In this document: positions 40,702 to 49,384 of the stretch, in pieces | Numbering within the stretch: position 1 is the stretch's first letter | How the letters are laid out: each line of letters starts with the position of its first letter | Source: Silanimonas sp. | GTDB lineage: Bacteria > Pseudomonadota > Gammaproteobacteria > Xanthomonadales > Xanthomonadaceae | DNA: 64,000 nt | NCBI RefSeq assembly: GCF_027530345.1 | Contig: NZ_JAPZQK010000002.1 | Span: forward strand, 142,828 to 206,827 | Reading direction: 5' to 3' | Position numbers and translations under genes: made by a program | The notes under the pieces: model-generated | Told to the model about the DNA's origin: nothing | Database searches by the model: none | What the model saw: only the letters and a program-made list of their open reading frames with translations

Positions 40702-40725
40702 AACGGCGGGCCCAGGCCCGCCGTT
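40702..40725 (+). terminator. Hairpin after fadE, probable terminator
   Basis: Perfect 10-bp stem AACGGCGGGC (40702-40711) / GCCCGCCGTT (40716-40725) with a CCAG loop, 25 bases after the fadE stop. Only a short T-poor tail follows, so efficiency is unsure. Confidence 0.6.
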
Positions 40726-40767
40726 CTGCTATCCGAACCCTTGCGCGCCACCGACCGTGAGCCATCC

Positions 40768-41253
40768 ATGAGCACGACCACGCCCCTTCTCGCCCTGTAC
40801 CGCCGCTTCGAGCGCCTGCCGCTGGGACGCTGGCTGTTTTCGCGCGCCGTGTGCTTCAAGGCGCCCTATTTCGGCACGATCCATCCCACCTTCGTCGCGC
40901 TGGTGCCGGGCCGCTGCGAAGCGCGCATCCCGCACCGTCGCGGCATGCAGAACCACATCGGCAGCGTCCACGCGATCGCGCTGTGCAATCTCGCCGAGCT
41001 CTGCGCCGGCGTGATGACCGACGCCTCGATCCCGGCCGACATGCGCTGGATCCCCAAGGGCATGACCGTGCAGTACCTGAAGAAGGCGATGGGCCCGCAG
41101 ACCGGCATCGCCCAGCCGCGCATTCCGATCGTGTCAGCCAGCGCGGGCTACGAGCTGCCCGTGCAAGTAGAAGTGCACGACGCCAGCGGCGAGCCGACCT
41201 TCCGCGCCGAAGTGGTGATGTGGCTGTCTCCGAAGCCGTCGCGCAAGGGCTGA
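40768..41253 (+). CDS. DUF4442 hotdog-fold protein (thioesterase-like)
   Basis: 161 residues of the acyl-CoA thioesterase superfamily. Recognisable elements are PYFGTIHPTF, RNHIGSVHA-like MQNHIGSVHAIALCNLAELCAG and IPKGMTVQYLKKAMGP. The hotdog fold usually hydrolyses acyl-CoA, fitting its place after fadE. Start MSTTTPLL at 40768 with no family support for the nine extra upstream codons. Substrate unknown. Confidence 0.85.
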   Translation: MSTTTPLLALYRRFERLPLGRWLFSRAVCFKAPYFGTIHPTFVALVPGRCEARIPHRRGMQNHIGSVHAIALCNLAELCAGVMTDASIPADMRWIPKGMTVQYLKKAMGPQTGIAQPRIPIVSASAGYELPVQVEVHDASGEPTFRAEVVMWLSPKPSRKG

Positions 41254-41281
41254 GCCCCGCGCGCGCCCGACGCCTTCGTCA

Positions 41282-42607
41282 TCAGCCCCTCGACAGCGCC
41301 CTCTGCGCGCGCACGACGCCCCAGGCCGACAGGAACAGCGCCATCGCCATGCCGGTGCCGAGCAGGAACACCACCGACGAGCCGAAGGACGCGATGGCCT
41401 TGTGCACCCAGACGAAGGTGAAATCGCCGCCACGGTAGATCGCGGTGTCGATGAAGGCCTTGGCCTTGTAGCGGGTTTCGGCGTCCACGCGGGTGTAGAT
41501 GGTTTCGCGGGCCGGCTTCGCCAGCGCGAACTCGCCGGTGCGCGTGGCGATCTGCACCGCCATCAAGAGCATCGGCAGCGGGTTTCCCGCGAGCACGGCG
41601 AAGCCGAGGGTGATGGCCAGGCCGGGGATCAGCAGCAAGGGCGCCACGCCGAAGCGGGCGAGCAGGAACGGCGTGATGAACAGCTGGATGGCCAGCGTCA
41701 GGCCATTGATCCAGAGGTCGATGGTCGCGAAGAAGGCCGTCCGGGCCTCGTCGTCGGCGATCTGGCGCGCCACGGCGGCCTGCTCGTTGTAGAGCAGCGT
41801 GCCCACCGCGACGCCGAAGAACATCACCAGCGCCATGCCGCGCATCAGCGGGTCGCGCGCGACGATGCGCAGGCCTTCGAGGAAGCGCCCGCCCATGGCC
41901 TCATCGAACCGCGGGCCGCCCCGCTCCTCCTCGCGGCGCCGGGCCCAGGGCGCCAACGCGATGACGAAGGCGAGGCACAGGCCCATGAAGCCGGTGCTGA
42001 TGAGCATGATCGTCTCGACGCCGACGTCCTTGACGATCAGCTTGGTCAGCGCCGGGCCGGCCAGGGCCCCGAGCGTGCCGCCCACGCCGATGAAGCCGTA
42101 GAACAGCCGCGACTGCGCCGAGCTGTAGATGTCGGACATGAAGCTCCAGAACACCGTGACGGCGAACAGGTTCACGACCGCGAGGAAGATGAAGAAGGCC
42201 GCGCCTCGGCCCGGCACGTCATTGGCGAAGGCCAGGTAGAACACGCCGAGCGCGGTCACCAGCAGGCCATAGACGAAGGGCAGGAACACCCGGCGCGGGT
42301 AGCGGCTCACCAGCGCGCCGTAGAACGGCTGTAGCACCAGCATCGACACAAAGGTGCCGGTGAACAGCACCTGCAGGGTCAGCGCCCCGAGGGCAATGCC
42401 CCGCTCCGCGAAGAAGGCGATCATCGCCGGGGGGAACACGGCCGAGGCGTCGTCCGTCGCGCCGAAGGCGTCACGGATCGAGCGCAGCATGAAATAGCCG
42501 CACAGCAGGCAGAAAAAGTAGCCGAACGACAGCGCCAAGGCCGGCACGTCGGCCAGCGCCTGCTTCAGATCGGACCAGCGGAGTCGCTGGGGGCCTTGGG
42601 CCTGCAT
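41282..42607 (-). CDS. NTT/MFS-like membrane transporter
   Basis: 441 residues with about 12 membrane helices. The segments YFMLRSIRDAFG, FVSMLVLQPFYGALVSRYPRRVFLPFVYG, NLFAVTVFWSFMSDIYSSAQSRLFYGFIGVGGTLGALAGPALT and PARETIYTRVDAETRYKAKAFIDT resemble the free-living-bacterial branch of the nucleotide transporter (Npt1/Npt2, TLC ATP/ADP exchanger) family, often annotated just as MFS. Nucleotide exchange itself is not demonstrated for this branch. ATG 42607 has GGAG upstream; a GTG two codons earlier is possible. Confidence 0.72.
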   Translation of the reverse strand: MQAQGPQRLRWSDLKQALADVPALALSFGYFFCLLCGYFMLRSIRDAFGATDDASAVFPPAMIAFFAERGIALGALTLQVLFTGTFVSMLVLQPFYGALVSRYPRRVFLPFVYGLLVTALGVFYLAFANDVPGRGAAFFIFLAVVNLFAVTVFWSFMSDIYSSAQSRLFYGFIGVGGTLGALAGPALTKLIVKDVGVETIMLISTGFMGLCLAFVIALAPWARRREEERGGPRFDEAMGGRFLEGLRIVARDPLMRGMALVMFFGVAVGTLLYNEQAAVARQIADDEARTAFFATIDLWINGLTLAIQLFITPFLLARFGVAPLLLIPGLAITLGFAVLAGNPLPMLLMAVQIATRTGEFALAKPARETIYTRVDAETRYKAKAFIDTAIYRGGDFTFVWVHKAIASFGSSVVFLLGTGMAMALFLSAWGVVRAQRALSRG

Positions 42608-42665
42608 CGTCACTCCGTGGCAATGGATGCCCCGTACTTTAGCGGAGTCGCCGCCAGCCGCCGAG

Positions 42666-42683
42666 CTAGAGCATTCACTCTAG
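42666..42683. promoter_or_regulatory. Inverted repeat before the GMC oxidoreductase gene
   Basis: CTAGAG (42666-42671) and CTCTAG (42678-42683) around CATTCA, 45 bases before the GTG start. The AT content is above background and CTAG is a rare tetramer in many proteobacteria; a weak operator candidate. Confidence 0.35.
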
Positions 42684-42727
42684 ACGTGCGGACCAGCATC
42701 GCCCATCGCTTCAGCGGCAGTCGGTAC

Positions 42728-44323
42728 GTGTTCGACTACATCATCGTGGGTGCCGGCTCCGCCGGCTGCGTCCTCGCCAACCGGCTCAGCGCCGATCCCG
42801 CCATCAAGGTCCTGCTCCTGGAGGCCGGTCCACGCGACTGGCATCCCTTCGTGCACATGCCCGCGGGCCTCGCGAAGCTGGTCGGCAAGAAGGGCGTGAA
42901 CTGGGACTACAGCACCGCGCCGGAGCCGAAGCTCGACGGCCGCATGCTGTGGTGGCCGCGCGGCAAGGTGCTGGGCGGCAGCAGCTCGATCAACGCCATG
43001 TGCTACATCCGTGGCGAGCGTCGCGACTACGACGAGTGGGCCGAACTCGGTGCCACCGGCTGGCATTGGGACAACGTGCTGCCCTACTTCCGCAAGTCGG
43101 AAGGCAACGAGCGCGGCGCGGACGCGCTGCACGGCGGCGATGGCCCGCTCGGCGTCAGCGACCACCGCTTCCGCAATCCGCTATCGGCAGTGTTCGTGGA
43201 AGCCGCGACGCAGGCGGGCTTCCCGGCGAACCCCGATTTCAACGGGGGCGTGCAGGAAGGCTTCGGCTTCTACCAGACCACCACGCGCGGCGGCTCGCGC
43301 TGCTCATCGGCCACCGCCTACCTCGACCCGATCCGCGGCCAGCGACCGAACCTCAAGGTCATCACCGGCGCGATGGCTCGCAAGGTGCTGTTCGAGGGTG
43401 GACGCGCCAGCGGCGTGCTCTACACCGTCGGTGGCGCGGCCTTCGCGGAGGGCGCGGCGCGCGAGGTGATCCTCTGCGGCGGCGCCATCAACAGCCCGCA
43501 GCTGCTGATGCTCTCCGGCATCGGCCCGGCGGCGCACCTGCACCAGCAGGGCGTGGAGGTCCGCGTCGACCTGCCCGGCGTCGGCGGCAACCTTCAGGAT
43601 CATCTGGATATCTGCACGCTGCAGCGCTCGACGCAGGCCGTCACCTACGACGATTCCGACTCGCTGCTCAACGAAGCGAAGATCGCGTGGGACTACTACC
43701 TGCGCAAGCAGGGCCCGGGCACCAGCAACATCGCCGAGGCCGGCGGCTTCCTGCGCTCGGCGTTGGCCGAGGACGAGCGCCCCGACCTGCAGTTCCACTT
43801 CGTGCCGGCCCAGCTCGACGACCACGGCCGCAACAAGCTGCCGGGCTACGGCTTCACCGTGCATTCCTGTTTCCTGCGTCCGAAGAGCCGCGGGCGCCTG
43901 TACCTCGCGGGCACCGATGCCGCCAGCAAGCCGCGCATCGAGGCGAACTACCTCGGCGACGCGGAAGGCTTCGACCTCAAGGTGATGCGCGAGTGCGTGC
44001 GGCTTTCGCGCGAGATCCTCGCCCAGCCGGCCTTCGCCCCCTACCGCGGCGACGAACTGCTGCCGGGCGCGAAAGCGCAGGACGAGGCCGCCATCGACGC
44101 CTTCATCCGCCGCAAGGCGGAATCGATCTACCACCCGATCGGCACCTGCGCGATCGGCCGCGACGGGGATCCGAACGCGGTGGTCGACCCTCAGCTGCGC
44201 GTGCGCGGCGTCGAGGGCCTGCGCGTGGTGGACGCTTCGGTGATGCCGAAGCTGATCGGCGGCAACACCAACGCCCCGACGATCATGATCGCCGAGCGCG
44301 CCGCGGACCTGATGCTCGGCTGA
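42728..44323 (+). CDS. GMC-family FAD oxidoreductase (choline/alcohol dehydrogenase-like)
   Basis: 531 residues. FAD-binding VFDYIIVGAGSAGCVLANRL at the N-terminus, GMC signature 1 PRGKVLGGSSSINAM, signature 2 GGAINSPQLLMLSGIG, and the catalytic histidine region YHPIGTCAIG with the C-terminal NTNAPTIMIAERAAD. Similar to BetA, AlkJ and related alcohol dehydrogenases; the substrate alcohol is unknown. GTG 42728 is chosen, giving the normal N-terminus; longer in-frame starts add unsupported residues. Divergent from the transporter. Confidence 0.92.
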   Translation: MFDYIIVGAGSAGCVLANRLSADPAIKVLLLEAGPRDWHPFVHMPAGLAKLVGKKGVNWDYSTAPEPKLDGRMLWWPRGKVLGGSSSINAMCYIRGERRDYDEWAELGATGWHWDNVLPYFRKSEGNERGADALHGGDGPLGVSDHRFRNPLSAVFVEAATQAGFPANPDFNGGVQEGFGFYQTTTRGGSRCSSATAYLDPIRGQRPNLKVITGAMARKVLFEGGRASGVLYTVGGAAFAEGAAREVILCGGAINSPQLLMLSGIGPAAHLHQQGVEVRVDLPGVGGNLQDHLDICTLQRSTQAVTYDDSDSLLNEAKIAWDYYLRKQGPGTSNIAEAGGFLRSALAEDERPDLQFHFVPAQLDDHGRNKLPGYGFTVHSCFLRPKSRGRLYLAGTDAASKPRIEANYLGDAEGFDLKVMRECVRLSREILAQPAFAPYRGDELLPGAKAQDEAAIDAFIRRKAESIYHPIGTCAIGRDGDPNAVVDPQLRVRGVEGLRVVDASVMPKLIGGNTNAPTIMIAERAADLMLG

Positions 44324-44350
44324 GCCCGCTCACTCGGAGCGGGCCTTTCC
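44324..44350 (+). terminator. Terminator after the GMC oxidoreductase gene
   Basis: GCCCGCT (44324-44330) pairs with AGCGGGC (44338-44344) and is followed by CTTTCC. It directly abuts the stop codon and lies before the convergent M48 gene. Confidence 0.65.
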
Positions 44351-44353
44351 GCC

Positions 44354-46261
44354 TCAGGCGGCCCGCACCGGCTCCAGCGCAGCCGGCAGTGGCGCGTGCA
44401 GGATGGCGCAGACGATACGCAGCAGCTCGGCCTCGGGGATGGTCATCCGGCCATCGTGCGCCGCTGTCGCGACGAGGGCTTCCACCAGCATCAGCTTCGC
44501 TTTCGGCAGCAGCGCGTCAAGCCGCGGCCACGCGTCGTCCAGCACCGCCACGCCTTGCGCCGGCGGCGCGTAGCGGGCGCTGGACTGCGGCAGCACGTGG
44601 GGCATACCGGCCATGAAGGCGCGCTGCGCTTCCGCCGGCTGGGCATGACCGGCATGGGCGAGCACGGCCAGCAGTTGCACCACGTCGGCCTCGACGTCGG
44701 CCAGCTTGACCCGCGGCTGGCGCCACGCCGTCGCCGGATCGGCGGAGGCCTGCAGCTCGGCATGCAGCAGTTGCGCCAGGCCGTACTCCAGCAGGGTGAT
44801 GCGGCCGTCGGCATGGGACAACGCCGTGCACACATCGGCCACGGCGGCGACATCGGTCTTGGAGCGACGCTTCAGCGTCGCCAGCGCGAGCATCGCCAAG
44901 GGCAGGCGCAGGGCCGCGTGCAGGCCGTGGACGCGCTCGGCGTAGTCGGCCGACTGCCCGGTCATCCGTTCGCCCATGCGGGCCTTCAGTTCGAAGCGCT
45001 GCTTCTTCTGCACCGTGGGCTCGGCGGAGAACAACAGGCCGAACAGCAGCGGCATCGCTTCCTCGCGATCACGCGCGGCGCGGTCGAGCACGCCGGGGAT
45101 GGCGGCGATCACCGCCTGCGCGCGCTGCACGTCGTCGGGACGCCAGCCACCGAGCCCTTCGGCCACGGCGCCGGGGGAAACGCGGATCGAAGTGGCCTCC
45201 GGCGGCAGAGGCGGCGGCTCCACCATCGCCTTGGCGTGGTCTTCGTCGAGGCCCGAGGGCGCTGCCAACTGCTGTCGAGACAGCGCCTCGTTGAACTTCT
45301 CCGGCTTGAAACCGGGGCGGATCGCGCGGATGCGATCCAACAGCGGCGGATGGGTGGCCATCCAGCCCGAGAAACCGAGGCCATCCTCGAACAGCATGTG
45401 GCTGATCTCTTCGGCTTCGGGCGCCAGCATGCGGCCCTGGCCGGGCACGCCGGCGATCTTCAGGAAGGCACCCACGAGGCCCTCCGGATCCCGCGTGTAC
45501 TGCAGGGCCGAGGCGTCGGCGAGGTACTCGCGCTGGCGGCTGATGCCGGCCTTGATCAAGCGGGCGAACCACAAGCCGATCGCACCCAGCGCCATCAGCG
45601 CCAGGCCCAAGGGGATCAACCCGCCCGCTTCGCGCTTCCCGTCGCGGTTGCGGGTGCTGACGAGGAAGCGCCCGACCACGCCGAGCATGGTGATGCCGAA
45701 CAGCAGTCCGACGAGGCGCAGGTTCAGGCGAATGTCGGCGTTGAGGATGTGCCCGATCTCATGCGCGACGACGCCCTGTAGTTCCTGCCGGTTCAGGCGG
45801 TCGAGCGCACCGCGGGTGACCGCAATGGCGGCGTCCGGGCCACCGAAGCCTGCGGCGAAAGCATTGATGCGGGGTTCGTCTTCGAGAACGAAAACCTGCG
45901 GCAGCGCACTGCCCGACGCGATCGCCATTTCCTCGACGACGTTGAGCAGGCGGCGCAGGCCGGGATCGTGGGTGTCCACGGGCACCGGCGTGCCGCCCAG
46001 CGCCATGGCCACCGCGCCGCCGCCCTTTCGCAGGGTCATCGTGCGGTAGAAGCTCGCGCCGCCGATCAGCAGCAGCGTGCCGATGGTGGTCATCGCCATG
46101 ACCTGGCCGATCGTCGCGAACGAGGCCGCACCGATGTAGGCGAGGGACAGCCACACCACGAGGTTCACCGCCGCGACGATGCCCAGCACCGCTAGCGCGA
46201 ACAGCATTAACAGCCTGCGCGAACGGCGGCGCACCGCCTCCTGACGCTCGAAGAGGTTCAT
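44354..46261 (-). CDS. M48-family membrane metalloprotease (HtpX-like, long form)
   Basis: 635 residues. Two N-terminal membrane helices (about 17-75), then an M48 domain with GGPDAAIAVTRGALDRL and the zinc motif HEIGH near residue 168, two further membrane helices (about 185-240) and the downstream Glu motif REYLADASAL. A C-terminal cytoplasmic extension of about 330 residues (AQAVIAAIPGVLDRAARDREEAMPLLFGLL, DGRITLLEYGLAQLL) has repeated acidic helix pairs and is not in HtpX. Likely a quality-control protease for membrane proteins. It follows lemA by eight bases, a widespread pairing. Confidence 0.88.
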   Translation of the reverse strand: MNLFERQEAVRRRSRRLLMLFALAVLGIVAAVNLVVWLSLAYIGAASFATIGQVMAMTTIGTLLLIGGASFYRTMTLRKGGGAVAMALGGTPVPVDTHDPGLRRLLNVVEEMAIASGSALPQVFVLEDEPRINAFAAGFGGPDAAIAVTRGALDRLNRQELQGVVAHEIGHILNADIRLNLRLVGLLFGITMLGVVGRFLVSTRNRDGKREAGGLIPLGLALMALGAIGLWFARLIKAGISRQREYLADASALQYTRDPEGLVGAFLKIAGVPGQGRMLAPEAEEISHMLFEDGLGFSGWMATHPPLLDRIRAIRPGFKPEKFNEALSRQQLAAPSGLDEDHAKAMVEPPPLPPEATSIRVSPGAVAEGLGGWRPDDVQRAQAVIAAIPGVLDRAARDREEAMPLLFGLLFSAEPTVQKKQRFELKARMGERMTGQSADYAERVHGLHAALRLPLAMLALATLKRRSKTDVAAVADVCTALSHADGRITLLEYGLAQLLHAELQASADPATAWRQPRVKLADVEADVVQLLAVLAHAGHAQPAEAQRAFMAGMPHVLPQSSARYAPPAQGVAVLDDAWPRLDALLPKAKLMLVEALVATAAHDGRMTIPEAELLRIVCAILHAPLPAALEPVRAA

Positions 46262-46269
46262 GGTGGCGC

Positions 46270-46866
46270 TCAGAACTGCACGCGGGGCGCGTTGCGCTTG
46301 TGGCTCTCCGCTTCCGGGATCTCCAGCAAGGAAGCCGCCCGGAAGTCGAAGCGGGCGGCCACCAAGCTGCCCGGGAACATCTCGCGCCGGTTGTTGTAGC
46401 CCATCACGGCGTCGTTGTAGGCCTGCCGCGCGAAGGCGATGCGGTTCTCCGTGGAGGTGAGCTCCTCGGTGAGCTGCTGCATGTTGGCGCTGGCCTTCAG
46501 CTCCGGATAGGCCTCGACGGTGACCAGAAGGCGCGACAGTGCGCCGGAGAGCTGGCCTTCCGCGCCACCGAGCTGGGCGATGGCCGCGGCATCGCCGGGC
46601 GCGGCCTTGGCGGCGCCGAGGCCGGACACCGCGGCGTTGCGGGCCTGGATCACGGCTTCGAGCGTGCCCTTCTCATGCGCCATGTAGGCCTTGGCGGTTT
46701 CGACCAGGTTCGGGATCAGGTCGTGGCGGCGCGTGAGTTGGACGTCGATCTGGGCGAAGGCGTTGCGGAAGGCGTTCCGCGCTCCGACGAGGCCGTTGTA
46801 GGCCCCCACCACCCAGACCGCGAAAGCGGCGACGGCACCGATGACGATGAGCAGGAAAAGCAGCAT
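46270..46866 (-). CDS. lemA: LemA-family protein
   Basis: 198 residues. One N-terminal membrane anchor (residues 1-22), then the LemA helical domain: YNGLVGARNAFRNAFAQIDVQLTRRHDLIPNLVETAKAYM and AYNDAVMGYNNRREMFPGSLVA. The N-terminus faces out or in depending on family member; function is unclear though often linked to M48 proteases. Start ATG 46866 with GGAGTG upstream. Confidence 0.93.
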   Translation of the reverse strand: MLLFLLIVIGAVAAFAVWVVGAYNGLVGARNAFRNAFAQIDVQLTRRHDLIPNLVETAKAYMAHEKGTLEAVIQARNAAVSGLGAAKAAPGDAAAIAQLGGAEGQLSGALSRLLVTVEAYPELKASANMQQLTEELTSTENRIAFARQAYNDAVMGYNNRREMFPGSLVAARFDFRAASLLEIPEAESHKRNAPRVQF

Positions 46867-46938
46867 CCGCGAACACTCCTTGAACGAGGGGGGCGCGTCG
46901 AAGCGCTAGAATCGACGCAGTTCCAGCATACGTCGCCC

Positions 46939-48165
46939 ATGCGTCCCCGCAAGCTTCTCCTGTCGCTCCTGATCGCGACCGCCACCCTGCCCACCCTCGC
47001 GACGCCGCCCGCTCCGCAGCCTGCGGCCAGCCTCTCGACGCCCGCACCCTCGACGATCCCCGTGGACGAGGCGACGGTCGCCAAGGCCACGGCCGACATC
47101 GATGCGCTGGCGCAGGCGATCATCGGCCGCGGCGTTCCTGGCGTGGCGGTGGCTGTGGTCCATGGCGATCGCAAGCGCCTGGCGAGGGGCTACGGCCGCA
47201 CCGGCGGTGCCAACGGCGAGCGCATCGACGACCGCACGGTCTTCCGGATCGCTTCGTTGTCGAAGGGCTTCGCCGGCACCCTGGCCGGGCTGCTCGTGGA
47301 GGACGGCGCCCTGCGCTGGGACATGCCGCTCGACCAACAGTTGCCGACCTTCCAGCTCGCGGATGCAGCGGGCTCGACGCGGCTCACCGTGCGCGATGCC
47401 CTCGCCCATCGCATGGGGCTGAAGTACCACACGTACGACCGCGACCTCGAAGGTGACACGCCCTATCCGCTGCTGGCCGCACGACTCAACCAGGCGCCAC
47501 TGCTGTGCGCGCCGGGCGGGTGCTTCGGCTACCAGAACGTCGCTTTCAGCCTGATCGGCGACGTGGTGTTCGCGGTGACGGGCGACTTCTACACCCGCCA
47601 GGTCGAGCTGCGGCTGTTCGCCCCGCTCGGGATGGAAGACACCACGTTCGGCCGCGACGGGCTCGAGGGCAGCGCTCGCTGGGCCCGCCCGCACGTGCGC
47701 GCGGGCCGTGGCTGGACGCCGGTGCGCCCGCGCGAGAACTACTACCGCGTGCCCCCGGCGGCCGGCATCAATGCCTCGATCCACGACATGGCCATCTGGG
47801 CGAAGGCGCAGCTCGGTCACCATCCCGAGGTGCTCTCCACGGCGATGCTCGATGACCTGCACGCACCGCTGGTGCGGACGCCCGACCAGCTCTCGGGCTC
47901 GCCTTGGCGCCGCACGCGCCTTCGCAACGCCCACTACGGCACCGGCTGGCGCGTGTTCGATTACGACGGCGAGCCGCTCGTCTACCACGCGGGCGCCGTG
48001 CAGGGGTATCGCGGGATGATCGGCCTGCTGCCGCGCCGCGACGTCGGCATCGTCGTGCTCTGGAACAGCGAATCGGCCCTGCCCTCCGGACTGATGCCGA
48101 CGTTTCTCGACCGCGTGCTCGGCAAGCCCGACGGCGAGTGGGTCGACCTCGTCAACGGTCGCTGA
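46939..48165 (+). CDS. Secreted serine hydrolase, S12/beta-lactamase-like
   Basis: 408 residues. Signal peptide (LLLSLLIATATLPTLA) and a class C beta-lactamase/D-Ala-D-Ala carboxypeptidase fold: catalytic SLSK in RIASLSKGFAG near residue 106, Tyr-x-Asn in GYQN near 198, and HAG in place of KTG near 351, as usual for esterase-like or peptidase S12 members rather than beta-lactamases. Resistance activity should not be assumed. Divergent from lemA. Confidence 0.85.
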   Translation: MRPRKLLLSLLIATATLPTLATPPAPQPAASLSTPAPSTIPVDEATVAKATADIDALAQAIIGRGVPGVAVAVVHGDRKRLARGYGRTGGANGERIDDRTVFRIASLSKGFAGTLAGLLVEDGALRWDMPLDQQLPTFQLADAAGSTRLTVRDALAHRMGLKYHTYDRDLEGDTPYPLLAARLNQAPLLCAPGGCFGYQNVAFSLIGDVVFAVTGDFYTRQVELRLFAPLGMEDTTFGRDGLEGSARWARPHVRAGRGWTPVRPRENYYRVPPAAGINASIHDMAIWAKAQLGHHPEVLSTAMLDDLHAPLVRTPDQLSGSPWRRTRLRNAHYGTGWRVFDYDGEPLVYHAGAVQGYRGMIGLLPRRDVGIVVLWNSESALPSGLMPTFLDRVLGKPDGEWVDLVNGR

Positions 48166-48181
48166 CGCCTCACTTCCCCGG

Positions 48182-48210
48182 AAAAAGCTAACGCCCCTCT
48201 CGGGGCGTTA
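48182..48210 (-). terminator. Terminator of the histone-like gene
   Basis: On the minus strand a 9-bp stem (48210-48202 with 48197-48189; arms TAACGCCCC and GGGGCGTTA, TCTC/GAGA loop) is followed by GC and five U residues. 75 bases after the histone-like stop; it also lies 24 bases past the S12 stop on the other strand, where there is no clear T-run. Confidence 0.85.
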
Positions 48211-48284
48211 TGGCCTTTGCAAAGTCCCCCGGCCGCCTGGGCAACGGACCGGGGGTGATTACAGCAATCGGGTACGGCTTTGGC

Positions 48285-48653
48285 TTACATCGCCGCGACG
48301 GGCGCGGCCGGAGCCGGAGCGGCCTTCGGGGCCGACTTCTTCTTGGGAGCAGCCTTCTTCTTCGCAGCCTTCTTCGGGGCAGCCTTCTTGGCGGCCTTCT
48401 TCGGGGCGGCCTTCTTCTTCGCAGCCTTCTTGACGGCCTTCTTCGGGGCAGCCTTCTTCACGGCCTTCTTGGCGGCCTTCTTCGGGGCGGCCTTCTTGGC
48501 AGCCTTCTTGACGACCTTCTTGGCGGCCTTCTTGGCGACCTTCTTGGTGGCCTTCTTGGCGGCCTTCTTCACGGTCTTCTTGGCGGCGGCCTTCTTGGCA
48601 ACCTTCTTCACCGCTTTCTTGGCGGCTTTCTTCGCAGCTTTCTTGACAGCCAT
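48285..48653 (-). CDS. Histone H1-like lysine/alanine-rich nucleoid protein
   Basis: 122 residues, almost only Lys, Ala, Val, Pro: about two dozen KK-AA/AAKKA repeats, changing to PKKAAKK repeats in the second half and ending in SAPKAAPAPAAPVAAM. This matches bacterial H1 C-terminal-domain-like DNA-binding proteins, including AlgP-type repeats; it should bind DNA nonspecifically by charge. The repeated codons give a highly repetitive DNA run (GGCCTTCTT units), prone to length change. Start ATG 48653 with GAGGAG upstream, and a promoter 330 bases further back. Confidence 0.9.
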   Translation of the reverse strand: MAVKKAAKKAAKKAVKKVAKKAAAKKTVKKAAKKATKKVAKKAAKKVVKKAAKKAAPKKAAKKAVKKAAPKKAVKKAAKKKAAPKKAAKKAAPKKAAKKKAAPKKKSAPKAAPAPAAPVAAM

Positions 48654-48989
48654 GGTTCACTCCTCGTCAGTGGTTTGGCGTAGTGCCTTGTGTCACTTGC
48701 CCAGTAGCAAAGGCAGAGCCACGACGCTGGGCGTCGCGGCAAACCCGCGCCGACGGGATCGTCGGCGTGGATGCGGTTGGCCGCTGGATCGCGGCGCGCG
48801 GAAGCACCCCACCGGCGCGGACATCGCGGCCTTGCGGGACAGTTCCGGGAAAGGGGACCTCGGCATTGCGAGAGAGGGAGTCGGACCGCACGCCCCGGGC
48901 CGGAGCCGTTCGGGCGAGATCGTCGTGTTCGCAATACGGATGGAGGTGCGTTCGGATCACTCGTCGTGATGTGACTTGCGTTGCGGCGG

Positions 48990-49018
48990 AAACTAGCCAC
49001 GCATTTTTTTTGTGTCAA
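48990..49018 (-). promoter_or_regulatory. Strong promoter candidate for the histone-like gene
   Basis: On the minus strand, TTGACA (49018-49013), 17-base spacer containing an A8 tract, and TAGTTT (48995-48990). A second A8 tract (49038-49031) lies 13-20 bases upstream of the -35 box, where an UP element would be. Predicted transcripts begin near 48983, about 330 bases before the ATG at 48653. Confidence 0.6.
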
Positions 49019-49124
49019 CAACTTTGCGAATTTTTTTTCCGCTGCTCCGACGCCAAATGCGCGCGATGAGCTCGGCTCGCTCGACGTCGATGCCTCGCGA
49101 CGCGGAGGCGCATTCGCGAAGAAT

Positions 49125-49149
49125 GCATAAAACGCGGGAATAAACCGCG
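49125..49149 (-). terminator. Weak intrinsic-terminator-like hairpin in the gene-poor region
   Basis: On the minus strand CGCGG (49149-49145) and CCGCG (49137-49133) around TTTATTC, followed by TTTTATGC. It is 280 bases past the gcvH stop, so it could end a long gcvTH 3' end or a small RNA. Confidence 0.35.
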
Positions 49150-49354
49150 ATATCGAAAACGCGCACTCGCCTCGGGAGCGTTCCGGACATCGGCGAAGCG
49201 CTTCGTTCCGAACGCAACCGACATGCCGACGAAGCGACACCAAAAGTGCCGAAATCGGCGTTTGATGCAGCGCACAAATCAAAACTGCGCGAACTTTTTT
49301 CCTCCGCGACGCGATTCCGGAGCGTCGATGCGCGCTTCCGGAGGCCCGGAACGA

Positions 49355-49384
49355 CGAAGGCCGCACCCTTCGGCGCGGCCTTCG
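49355..49384. repeat. 10-bp inverted repeat downstream of gcvH
   Basis: CGAAGGCCGC (49355-49364) and GCGGCCTTCG (49375-49384) with a 10-base loop, 46 bases after the gcvH stop on the minus strand. No T-run, so termination is only a guess. Confidence 0.4.

Noticed and set aside
46939..48165. Beta-lactamase resistance gene
   Set aside because: It has SxxK and YxN but HAG instead of KTG, and looks like a general S12 hydrolase; a resistance role is not supported.
48285..48653. CRISPR-like or satellite repeat
   Set aside because: The periodic DNA is explained by Lys/Ala codon repeats of the histone-like protein; there are no unique spacers.
48667..48960. 97-codon open frame in the histone-gene leader
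   Set aside because: Starts with GTG without a ribosome site, its Arg/Pro/Thr-rich product has no family signs, and spurious frames of this length are frequent here.
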